Shown piece by piece: positions 15,998 to 20,870 of a DNA stretch of 21,706 nucleotides. The position numbers and the translations under genes were made by a program. The DNA is taken from positions 1 through 21,706 of the IMG/VR virus record IMGVR_UViG_3300006805_000190. One strand, given 5' to 3'. Origin of the DNA: a virus. The notes beneath the pieces are model-generated. The model searched no databases, was not told the origin of the DNA, and saw nothing but the letters and a program-made list of their open reading frames with translations. Positions within the stretch are counted from its first letter, which is position 1, and the number at the start of each line of letters is the position of its first letter.

Positions 15998-18021
15998 AGG
16001 TCATACGCCCATTCAGGAAACGGGTTTACAACAGCGTGCTCGCCGTACTTCCCAGCGGGCCACGATAGATCAATATCGAATAAGCGCGACATGCAATCAA
16101 GCATAATCCTATTAGAACCCGTTGGAAACAGCAGGTACTCTTGCTCAATGAACAGGTCGATCATGTCCGCCTGTTTGCCATCCGATCTATCCTTTATCAG
16201 CTTCTCGGGCAGCCACATCAACCGGCGTTCAAACGTAGACGTCAGTCGCCGTATCCGGTCCTCTATCTTCAGCGAGCCGTTGCCGTCCTTCGCTTCTTTT
16301 ATCTCGAAGTGGTATTTCTGGCTGTCCATCTCGTCGCGAAGGTGTTGCCGGTCAGAGTCGAACCCGTACTCGTCGTACACCACCGCCAATGGTCTGTATT
16401 TCCTGTGCAGCGCGAATACCAACTTGGTGCGCTCGACCAGGCTCAGTTTGTCCCTGAAGGCGTCCAGCAGGTAGAACCGACCGTCTTCACTCAGGGCGAT
16501 CACCATCACCCCGGTTTCAGTCTGCTCTGGCTGGTTGCGCTTCCTGCCAGCGGGCGACACCAGAATGTAGACGTTATCCCCGGAAATGTTGTGTTGTGCG
16601 TAGAATTTCAACCATTCGATCCGGAAATCCCGTGCACCAGCAGCGGCAACATGGATTCCCGACATCATCAAATAACGTAGGCAGTCCATCAGGTGGTCGT
16701 TTACCTTGACGATCTGCCCCTTATCGTCCCTTCGGTACAGCCTGAATTCAGACAGGAAATTAGTCAGGCTCTTGAACACCTTGAGTCTACCGCCCACCAG
16801 CGCTTGCCAGACCTCGTTAATACCCGCTTCCCGCGAGTTATCGGCGGGGGTTAGGTCAAGTCCTAGGTCCAGGTATTGCTGCATCAACTGCGTGCCGTCA
16901 CTCTGGCCACGACCACGAGCGGCGGGGTCGATAACCCCAGGGATTCTGGTACCCCTCGCCATGACGGACTCAGCGTGTACCGACGGCTCGACCTTGCCTT
17001 GGTAGTGTTCGCTGTAGCAGTACCATGTCCGGGTTTCAGGGTCCTGCGCAGCCCACAGACACGCGGTACGGTTCCAACCAACATCGAGGGCATAGGCTTT
17101 CCGCCAGTGGCCGGGAATCTCGAAATCGTCCACCGTAAATTCGGACTCGGGAACCGGATAGATCGCACCGGACCCCAGTTGAGGGACGCCTTTCGACCGT
17201 GCATCCCGCTGGAACGGTGGAATTGCGTCCCATAGTTCTTTCTTGACCTCTTCGCTCAGGTGAGGCGCGTCATCCCACGTCGCGGTGCAAACGTACTTCC
17301 CGGGTGCGACTTCGTTATCGCCATCCAGCTTCCCACCAGGCAGGAATGCCATAACGACCTCAGAGACGCCCATCAACGGGGTGAACGTCAGCATCAGCAT
17401 CCCGTTGTTGGTCATCGTTCGTAATAGGCATTCGGTGTACACGTCGAGCGGGGGTTCCTCGTCCAGCAGGATAACGTCACGTTCAGTCCCCTGAAACGAC
17501 TCTCGACGCTGGTCGTACGATTTGAGCGTACAGGACGACACCCCGCCGGACGAGTGCTTGACGAATATCGTGTCCACGGCATCGGCAACCCCCGAACTGC
17601 GGGTTACCCGCTCAATCGCATCCCCGGGGATCAGGCCGGTTCCCATGCTTTCCAGCGGGCCAAGCAGCTTGGATTGCAGAATCTCTCTGACAGTCTTGCC
17701 CGTATCCCCAGCAGCCCATGCGGTAATCGCCCTGCCGAAGCGTCTGCCGACCCACCAGTCCGGATATTGCCCGGTGAGGTGCAGCGTGAGTTCGTACAGC
17801 CCCACACCCTCGGTTTTGCCCACACGGTTCGCAGATAGGAACAGCCGCTCGCGGTATCTTGCCCCAGCTTCGAAATACCCCAGGTGTTTGACGTACAGTT
17901 CCCGCCGTAACCGACCGGTGTCAGGGTAATAGTTGAGGATTTTCCGCCGGGACTGTCTGCGCAGCCGCTCCTCGGCTATCTGGATGTACCGGATCTTCTC
18001 TGCCCGTGCGTCCAGATTCAT
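15994..18021 (-). CDS. terL: Terminase large subunit (ATPase plus nuclease), with an extra C-terminal nuclease-like domain, 675 aa
   Basis: This is the packaging motor. Walker A is SANRVGKT at 63-70, Walker B with catalytic acid is DVILLDEE at 182-189, and the coupling motif is TFTP at about 213. A first RNase H-like nuclease follows with D313 (LDVGWN), D365 (IDPAA) and D442/D446 (NDHLMD), completing a normal terminase by about residue 460. Residues 485-654 then read like a second terminase nuclease domain (SEDGRFYLLDAFRDKLSLVE; YRPLAVVYDEYG; LFPTGSNRIMLDCMSRLFDI), but the first expected Asp is Ser489 (VSPAG) and the usual HDDxxDA is NRIMLDC. ATG at 18021 is preferred to TTG at 18024. No Shine-Dalgarno is visible; a hairpin with a T run abuts the start. 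Confidence 0.93.
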   Translation of the reverse strand: MNLDARAEKIRYIQIAEERLRRQSRRKILNYYPDTGRLRRELYVKHLGYFEAGARYRERLFLSANRVGKTEGVGLYELTLHLTGQYPDWWVGRRFGRAITAWAAGDTGKTVREILQSKLLGPLESMGTGLIPGDAIERVTRSSGVADAVDTIFVKHSSGGVSSCTLKSYDQRRESFQGTERDVILLDEEPPLDVYTECLLRTMTNNGMLMLTFTPLMGVSEVVMAFLPGGKLDGDNEVAPGKYVCTATWDDAPHLSEEVKKELWDAIPPFQRDARSKGVPQLGSGAIYPVPESEFTVDDFEIPGHWRKAYALDVGWNRTACLWAAQDPETRTWYCYSEHYQGKVEPSVHAESVMARGTRIPGVIDPAARGRGQSDGTQLMQQYLDLGLDLTPADNSREAGINEVWQALVGGRLKVFKSLTNFLSEFRLYRRDDKGQIVKVNDHLMDCLRYLMMSGIHVAAAGARDFRIEWLKFYAQHNISGDNVYILVSPAGRKRNQPEQTETGVMVIALSEDGRFYLLDAFRDKLSLVERTKLVFALHRKYRPLAVVYDEYGFDSDRQHLRDEMDSQKYHFEIKEAKDGNGSLKIEDRIRRLTSTFERRLMWLPEKLIKDRSDGKQADMIDLFIEQEYLLFPTGSNRIMLDCMSRLFDIDLSWPAGKYGEHAVVNPFPEWAYDL

Positions 18022-18022
18022 C

Positions 18023-18139
18023 AAAAAAGGCCGTTTTCAGGCCAAAGTGGGGAATGGTTTCGTTCCCGCCGCTGGTGGCTTGAGACAAAGTGGGGAATTT
18101 GTACCAAAAAAGGCCCGTTTTCAGGCCAAAGTGGGGAAT
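18023..18139 (-). repeat. Repeat cluster between terS and terL with terminator-like hairpins
   Basis: The 117 bp hold three copies of AAAGTGGGGAAT (plus strand; 18044-18055, 18087-18098, 18128-18139). Two are preceded by AAAAAAGGCC(C)GTTTTCAGGCC. On the minus strand those two read GGCC-TGAAAAC-G(G)GCC followed by six T, like short intrinsic terminators, and the left one ends against the terL start codon. The first copy is followed by TCGTTCCCGCCGCTG at 18060-18074; the same pair recurs at 20640-20672. The right-most copy overlaps the terS stop codon. Function unknown: an attenuator, or a mobile-element remnant. Confidence 0.8.
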
Positions 18140-18471
18140 CAGTGCATATTGGCAATGCGCGCATCCTCTTGCCTGCGGTATTCTTCAACCAGGCGGTCCA
18201 ACTCTTCGTCTGGCAGGTCCGCCAGTGTCGGGCCGATGTTCTTGACCTCTTGTCGTGTGAGCTTAGGTATATGATATTCAATGGTTTTTAGGAATATCTC
18301 ACACCTTCGGGCGGGGTCTTCGACTTCCTGCAACCAACCGACGAATTTGTCAATGTTGCCTTCCGCGAAACGGGCTATCGCCTCTCGAACATCCATGTGA
18401 ACCTTGAGCGCCTGACCCTTCTGCCGGCCGGAACCGGGGATTTTCTTGTGACCTTTCTCGAATTTCGCCAT
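18139..18471 (-). CDS. Terminase small subunit, putative, 110 aa
   Basis: It is the first gene of the packaging block and lies just before terL, where the DNA-recognition subunit normally sits. The N-terminus is basic and Gly-rich (FEKGHKKIPGSGRQKGQALK), a pattern common at the front of small phage DNA-binding proteins next to terminases, and the rest is helical and charged (RRCEIFLKTIEYHIPKLTRQ; PDEELDRLVEEYRRQEDARI). Length fits the family. No clear ribosome-binding site precedes the start. It would bind the packaging site and load DNA on TerL. A different small late-gene regulator cannot be excluded. Confidence 0.65.
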   Translation of the reverse strand: MAKFEKGHKKIPGSGRQKGQALKVHMDVREAIARFAEGNIDKFVGWLQEVEDPARRCEIFLKTIEYHIPKLTRQEVKNIGPTLADLPDEELDRLVEEYRRQEDARIANMH

Positions 18472-18529
18472 ACTAATTACACTTTAGCCACTGTACTCAC
18501 ACCGTTTCGTGGTTTGCATAACCATACCG

Positions 18530-18558
18530 ACTATATCCAATAATCCCTATTCCTTCAA
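18530..18558 (-). promoter_or_regulatory. Leftward sigma70-like promoter candidate before terS
   Basis: On the minus strand TTGAAG, 17 bases, then TATAGT (five of six matches to TATAAT). Transcription would start near 18523, about 50 bases before the terS candidate, and run into the whole virion operon. Confidence 0.5.
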
Positions 18559-18581
18559 GTGATGCCATTACCAGGTGGTAT

Positions 18582-18594
18582 ATACAGTCTGTAT
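18582..18594. promoter_or_regulatory. Perfect inverted repeat, possible operator
   Basis: ATACAG-T-CTGTAT is a perfect six-base palindrome with one central base, lying about 24 bases upstream of the -35 of the terS promoter candidate. A repressor or activator site is plausible. It does not match the LexA consensus. Confidence 0.35.
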
Positions 18595-18598
18595 GTGT

Positions 18599-18627
18599 GG
18601 GGAACTATTTACCTGTGAATGTTCCCC
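18599..18627. promoter_or_regulatory. GGGGAAC inverted repeat upstream of terS
   Basis: GGGGAAC and GTTCCCC form seven-base arms with a 15-base loop. The sequence GTTCCCCTAT recurs at 18687-18696, 66 bases from the first copy (18621-18630). It could be an operator pair or a hairpin in a transcript started further upstream. No T run follows, so it is not a terminator. Confidence 0.35.
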
Positions 18628-18862
18628 TATGCGGTAGGATTGGCTTGATCCCTTGATTGATTCGCTTAGGGGTTTGTTTGTTAATCGTTCCCCTATCCCG
18701 ACTTACCGCCCTACCGCGCTGGTTGAGCCGGGTTGCGTACTGTGCGCGTTGGGTTGAGTCTGTGTTGGCAATCAACTGGTGCCCATTCCCTTTGGGCCGG
18801 TGCCTGTTCCTGATTGTGGTGCCCATTCTTGGCTGGCTTACTCTGCCCAGCGGCGCGTCCAT
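18605..18862 (-). CDS. Possible small basic protein, 85 aa (uncertain)
   Basis: An open frame starts at an ATG at 18862 with GGGGTG close ahead and encodes a very basic, polar sequence (MGTTIRNRHRPKGNGHQLIA; INKQTPKRINQGIKPILPHR). It overlaps the GGTGCC direct repeats and ends in the GGGGAAC inverted repeat, so it may be a chance frame through regulatory DNA. No family is recognised. Apart from this candidate, 18472-18898 holds only the repeats and promoter described. Confidence 0.22.
   Translation of the reverse strand: MDAPLGRVSQPRMGTTIRNRHRPKGNGHQLIANTDSTQRAQYATRLNQRGRAVSRDRGTINKQTPKRINQGIKPILPHRGTFTGK
18777..18828. repeat. Three GGTGCC-type direct repeats, about 20-bp spacing
   Basis: TGGTGCCCATTC occurs at 18777-18788 and again at 18817-18828, with a variant CGGTGCCTGTTC between them at 18798-18809. 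The GGTGCC cores start at 18778, 18799 and 18818, 21 and 19 bases apart, about two helical turns. They lie some 300 bp upstream of terS. Such phased repeats could be a packaging-initiation site, an operator array or an origin. Confidence 0.6.
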
Positions 18863-18898
18863 TAACACCCCGCGACAATCGTCCCGGCTGGCGTCTGT

Positions 18899-19036
18899 CT
18901 ACTGCAACCGATCAGCCCATCGTCTGCACTGAACCGATAGTTTCGCTGCCCCTACAGATACCAGAGACAGCAACCACGCTACCGCGCCGAGTGTGTAACG
19001 CGCCGATACCCGTGCCACCTTGATGATTTTGTCCAT
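18899..19036 (-). CDS. Possible small membrane protein, 45 aa
   Basis: A short frame begins at ATG 19036, about 25 bases after the predicted start point of the promoter at 19067-19094. It reads MDKIIKVARVSARYTLGAVA, then a hydrophobic stretch WLLSLVSVGAAKLSV, then a basic end CRRWADRLQ. It looks like a single-pass membrane peptide with positive flanks. The ribosome-binding site (GGTTGGAT) is weak. It could be a holin-like or host-modulating peptide. Being short and without a recognised family, it is tentative. Confidence 0.45.
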   Translation of the reverse strand: MDKIIKVARVSARYTLGAVAWLLSLVSVGAAKLSVQCRRWADRLQ

Positions 19037-19066
19037 TATCCAACCCAATCAATGAGTTACACGATA

Positions 19067-19094
19067 ATTATACCACTAAATTCCTTGTTGTGCA
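19067..19094 (-). promoter_or_regulatory. Leftward promoter candidate with extended -10
   Basis: On the minus strand TGCACA, 16 bases, then TATAAT preceded by TGG (extended -10). The start would be near 19060. It would drive the 45-residue frame and possibly read on toward terS as a long leader. Confidence 0.5.
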
Positions 19095-19096
19095 GT

Positions 19097-19118
19097 GACC
19101 GGATTGCGTGAATCGGTC
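19097..19118. promoter_or_regulatory. Imperfect palindrome between divergent promoters, possible operator
   Basis: GACCGGATT and AATCGGTC flank GCGTG, an inverted repeat with one extra base in the left arm. It lies just upstream of the leftward -35 and about 20 bases before the rightward -35, so a bound regulator could control both directions. Confidence 0.4.
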
Positions 19119-19139
19119 GCCAAATAGATTAAAAACAGG

Positions 19140-19168
19140 TTGATTCTCTAGTTCGGCCGTGAGACATT
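19140..19168 (+). promoter_or_regulatory. Rightward promoter-like block, copy 1
   Basis: TTGATT, 17 bases containing CTCTAGT and CGGC, then GACATT. The -10 is weak, but the block recurs at 20808-20836 with TTGAT, TCTAGT and CGGC conserved and at nearly the same distance from the ATG of a gene (67 versus 63 bases). This is best read as a phage-specific early promoter. Confidence 0.5.
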
Positions 19169-19187
19169 ACACATGCACCAACAAACA

Positions 19188-19200
19188 GCCCCGGGAGGGC
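19188..19200 (+). promoter_or_regulatory. Ribosome-binding hairpin, copy 1
   Basis: GCCC-CGGGA-GGGC forms a four-base stem with the Shine-Dalgarno sequence GGGAGGG in the loop and right arm. Exactly six bases separate it from the ATG at 19207. The same layout occurs before three other genes here. Confidence 0.75.
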
Positions 19201-19206
19201 ACAACG

Positions 19207-19365
19207 ATGAAATACGCCAGACTGTACAAAGTGCGCGGTAAGTGGGAGCTGACCATCGGGCTCGATATTGAATGCAACAGCATCATTAGCATCCGCATGT
19301 ACGAAAAGAAAGCCGACGCACGGCTCGCAGCTCAGGCTGTCGGCGCCAAGCCTGTCAACTTCTGA
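19207..19365 (+). CDS. Small early-type phage protein, 52 aa
   Basis: First gene of the rightward group. The ATG at 19207 is set by the hairpin ribosome-binding site; the frame is open upstream but has no initiation signal. The protein is compact and mixed (KYARLYKVRGKWELTIGLDI; RMYEKKADARLAAQAVGAKP), with two or three strands followed by a helix. No family is recognised. Position and size fit an early phage protein that modifies host physiology (inference). Confidence 0.7.
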   Translation: MKYARLYKVRGKWELTIGLDIECNSIISIRMYEKKADARLAAQAVGAKPVNF

Positions 19366-19395
19366 CCATCCCGCGCCACGGACGGCGCACCACCA

Positions 19396-19408
19396 GCCCC
19401 GGGAGGGC
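19396..19408 (+). promoter_or_regulatory. Ribosome-binding hairpin, copy 2
   Basis: GCCC-CGGGA-GGGC, identical to copy 1, with six bases to the ATG at 19415. Confidence 0.75.
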
Positions 19409-19414
19409 GAGAAA

Positions 19415-19675
19415 ATGAACAAGTTATCTTACCTGGACGTGTACGGCGTTATCCAGCTATACGCAGGTAGCGTCCTGCCCATGTACGCAGACGGCTGGGA
19501 GCGGTTCCCGTGTGGCCAGTATGCGCGCCTGGTGGTTGAAAAGCTGCGCGATGAGGCGCGGTTTTGGTCGGGCCGGAAAGATGATGTCGCGCGACGGCTA
19601 ACAGAGGCGGCAGATGAGATCGAATACCGCGCTAACAGCCAACCACAAGCCCGGGGAGGGCGAGAAAATGAGTAA
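19415..19675 (+). CDS. Small early-type phage protein, 86 aa
   Basis: The start follows the second hairpin ribosome-binding site. The protein reads KLSYLDVYGVIQLYAGSVLP, then a charged helical half (RLVVEKLRDEARFWSGRKDD; ARRLTEAADEIEYRANSQ). Its last residues (QPQARGGRENE) are the translation of the third ribosome-binding hairpin, so the reading frame runs through the control site of the next gene and overlaps that gene by eight bases. Ribosomes finishing here would open the next hairpin, which suggests coupling. No family recognised. Confidence 0.72.
   Translation: MNKLSYLDVYGVIQLYAGSVLPMYADGWERFPCGQYARLVVEKLRDEARFWSGRKDDVARRLTEAADEIEYRANSQPQARGGRENE
19649..19661 (+). promoter_or_regulatory. 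Ribosome-binding hairpin, copy 3
   Basis: GCCC-GGGGA-GGGC with six bases to the ATG at 19668. It lies inside the 3' end of the preceding gene. Confidence 0.75.
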
Positions 19676-19898
19676 CGTAGTGCACGAAAAAGGGAATGAA
19701 TGGGGCGGGTTCACCATCCGCGAGGCGCCGACCGGGCATATCTTAGAGCGCTGGTCGCGCATAGAGGGCAACGTGGACGGGCTCCGGGTTCTGGTGCCAT
19801 ATGGCGGAGACTTCCCAAAAGGCACCGACTTTTCGGCACCGTGGAATGAGTGGGTTGAAAACGGGTCGGAGTTTGCGCACCTAACGCTTCCGACTTAA
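19668..19898 (+). CDS. Small early-type phage protein ending in an attC-like site, 76 aa
   Basis: The start follows the third hairpin ribosome-binding site, placing it with the phage's own small genes. The protein is mixed polar (VVHEKGNEWGGFTIREAPTG; RVLVPYGGDFPKGTDFSAPW) with several aromatic residues, and no family is recognised. Its last codons (HLTLPT) and TAA stop are part of the attC-like site at 19879-19942: the first core box ACCTAAC is read through and the stop lies 11 bases later. Cassette genes usually end in or near this box, so the 3' end of this gene may have been set by a cassette insertion. Confidence 0.7.
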   Translation: MSNVVHEKGNEWGGFTIREAPTGHILERWSRIEGNVDGLRVLVPYGGDFPKGTDFSAPWNEWVENGSEFAHLTLPT

Positions 19899-19942
19899 CC
19901 GGCGACGCTGAAGGCGGCGTCCGGTTGAAGGAGTGGTTAGCC
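19879..19942 (+). mobile_element. attC-like integron recombination site 1 (64 bp)
   Basis: The left core ACCTAAC (fits RYYYAAC) and right core GTTAGCC (six of seven to GTTRRRY) flank two inner arms, AACCGG-CG-ACGC and GCGTCCGGTT, which pair over ten bases with two bulged bases. Core boxes at the ends, paired inner arms and unpaired extra bases are the hallmarks of folded single-strand attC substrates of integron integrases. The preceding gene ends inside the site and the next gene starts 34 bases after it, as in cassette arrays. Confidence 0.7.
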
Positions 19943-19975
19943 GAGCCACGACGGAAACAACAAAAGGAGGAAGAC

Positions 19976-20221
19976 ATGAACGACCTTTTGAATATGGACT
20001 ACATCAACAGCCTGCCCCAACCGCTATTGATGCGGTTCTACGGTGACAAGGATACTTGGTGGGAAGTCGAGAGCATCGACGTTGAAACCGGATGTCTCCG
20101 AATCTTGGTGTGTGGGTTACTCCAGGTGAGCCATATCGGAGAGGTTGCCGCTTTCAAAGATCTGAATGACGTGGAGTATGACCCCGACACGTTATACAAC
20201 GAATCTGAAATGGTCGGCTAA
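19976..20221 (+). CDS. Putative integron-cassette gene, unknown function, 81 aa
   Basis: AAAGGAGG lies five bases before the ATG at 19976, a standard ribosome-binding site unlike the hairpin type of the neighbours. The protein is acidic with DKDTWWEVESIDVETGCLRI and CGLLQVSHIGEVAAFKDLND, a compact strand-rich fold. Small hypothetical proteins with WWEVExIDVExGxLRI and HIGxVxxF patterns occur in bacterial genomes, but no function is known to me. The gene lies alone between two attC-like sites, and its TAA is inside the left core of the second (GGCTAAC), so gene plus site form one complete cassette of about 332 bp. Different start signal and context indicate acquisition from outside the phage. 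Confidence 0.78.
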   Translation: MNDLLNMDYINSLPQPLLMRFYGDKDTWWEVESIDVETGCLRILVCGLLQVSHIGEVAAFKDLNDVEYDPDTLYNESEMVG

Positions 20222-20274
20222 CGCCTGAATTAAGCCGACAGCGAAGCCAGTTCGGCTTGAATGAATTGTTAGGC
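20216..20274 (+). mobile_element. attC-like integron recombination site 2 (59 bp)
   Basis: The left core GGCTAAC and right core GTTAGGC lie at the ends. Inner arms AAGCCGA and TCGGCTT pair over seven bases. The spacers contain GAATT and GAATGAATT, leaving unpaired bases, and a short GC/GAA/GC tip lies at the centre. The length equals the classical 59-base element, and the strand complementary to this one closely recalls the attC of aadA-type cassettes (TAACAATTCxTTCAAGCC... GGCTTAA...GCGTTAG), from memory. The upstream stop codon is in the left core and the next gene starts 24 bases after the right core. Confidence 0.82.
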
Positions 20275-20297
20275 CTCAACCTGCATAGGAGCAGAAG

Positions 20298-20558
20298 ATG
20301 CAAGCCGAAGACTACAGAGAAACAATGCCAAAAGACTGGCAAGAAGGCTATCGGGCGGCGATGAATGATGCCGCGTGCGTTGTACGCGAGTTGTACGCGA
20401 ACTACACGTACCACGGCGGAGCTGACGGCCTGTTGGCGCGGTGCCAAGAGGCTGAGCAGGTCTTCATTGGCGATGCCGAAAAAATGCTTGGGCTGTTGAG
20501 GCCTAACTCCCGCCGACCCGGCGCCAAGGTGCTGCGACGAGGCCGAATCGTGGAATAG
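20298..20558 (+). CDS. Putative second cassette gene with altered 3' end, 86 aa
   Basis: AGGAG precedes the ATG at 20298 at normal spacing, and the gene starts just after the second attC-like site. The protein begins QAEDYRETMPKDWQEGYRAA and contains MNDAACVVRELYANYTYHGG and a helical middle. At residues 68-71 the frame reads through GCCTAAC, a perfect left-core sequence, as Arg-Pro-Asn, and continues with a basic tail (SRRPGAKVLRRGRIVE) to TAG. No matching right core follows. A cassette gene that lost its attC and fused to foreign sequence fits this best. Function unknown. Confidence 0.7.
   Translation: MQAEDYRETMPKDWQEGYRAAMNDAACVVRELYANYTYHGGADGLLARCQEAEQVFIGDAEKMLGLLRPNSRRPGAKVLRRGRIVE
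20501..20507 (+). mobile_element. Possible remnant left core of a third attC site
   Basis: GCCTAAC fits RYYYAAC exactly and sits near the 3' end of a short gene at the expected cassette distance, but no GTTRRRY partner follows before the terminator at 20583. Seven bases can match by chance, so the call depends on the neighbouring intact sites. Confidence 0.3.
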
Positions 20559-20582
20559 ACCAACCACCCAACACACACCAAC

Positions 20583-20605
20583 AGCCCCTTAACCGGGGCT
20601 TTTTT
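20583..20605 (+). terminator. Intrinsic terminator after the cassette-like genes
   Basis: AGCCCC and GGGGCT form a six-base stem with a six-base loop followed by TTTTTG. It lies 24 bases after the last cassette-like gene and would end rightward transcription there. Confidence 0.8.
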
Positions 20606-20639
20606 GTGCCCGAAAATCACAAAATCACCCGAAAATCGA

Positions 20640-20672
20640 CCAAAGTGGGGAATGCAATCGTTCCCGCCGCTG
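20640..20672. repeat. Second copy of the bipartite repeat
   Basis: CCAAAGTGGGGAAT (20640-20653), four bases, then TCGTTCCCGCCGCTG (20658-20672). The same two blocks with the same four-base spacing occur at 18042-18074 between terS and terL. The 312-bp gap 20559-20870 otherwise holds the terminator, a hairpin and a promoter-like block. Confidence 0.9.
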
Positions 20673-20762
20673 ACGCTTAGGAATCGACGCGGCAACAAGA
20701 GCGAGCAGAATAAAACCTGAACATACTGATTTATATCGGAATATACCCAATAATTCGTATAA

Positions 20763-20788
20763 ATGACCGGATTTATTTTTCTGGTCAT
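20763..20788. other. Hairpin in the AT-rich part of the gap
   Basis: ATGACCGGA pairs with TCTGGTCAT over nine bases (one G-T pair) around an AT-rich loop of eight bases. On the minus strand it is followed by TTTAT. It could be a weak terminator or a regulator site before the promoter-like block. Confidence 0.4.
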
Positions 20789-20807
20789 AAAATAAATACA
20801 ATTCTAG

Positions 20808-20836
20808 TTGATATTCTAGTCTATCGGCGGGATAGT
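20808..20836 (+). promoter_or_regulatory. Rightward promoter-like block, copy 2
   Basis: TTGATA (five of six), 17 bases containing TTCTAGT and CGGC, then GATAGT (four of six). It parallels the block at 19140-19168. The start would be near 20843, shortly before the hairpin ribosome-binding site. Confidence 0.55.
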
Positions 20837-20851
20837 TCATCTACAGCAACA

Positions 20852-20864
20852 GCCCGAGGAGGGC
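20852..20864 (+). promoter_or_regulatory. Ribosome-binding hairpin, copy 4
   Basis: GCCC-GAGGA-GGGC with six bases to the ATG at 20871. The stem is unchanged while the loop differs from the other three copies. Confidence 0.75.
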
Positions 20865-20870
20865 AATGAC

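Noticed and set aside
18021-18281. Minus-strand open frame across the terS-terL gap and terS
   Set aside because: It is in another frame of terS and its end is the translation of the noncoding repeat cluster.
18582-18594. LexA (SOS) box
   Set aside because: The palindrome ATACAG-T-CTGTAT lacks the CTGT-N8-ACAG spacing of LexA sites.
18657-18932. Plus-strand open frame with hydrophobic segments in the control region
   Set aside because: It has no ribosome-binding site, overlaps the direct repeats and runs against the direction of the nearby promoters' targets; it is likely a chance frame.
19365-19415. A further attC-like site between the first two rightward genes
   Set aside because: GTCAAC and GC-rich inverted sequence occur, but there are no paired CTAAC and GTTAG core boxes.
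20402-20788. Long minus-strand open frame antisense to the cassette-like gene, and two neighbours at 20154-20576 and 20625-20840
   Set aside because: They run through attC-like, terminator and repeat sequences in antisense, have no ribosome-binding site, and contain translated site sequence such as NNSFKPN, a by-product of attC-like DNA.
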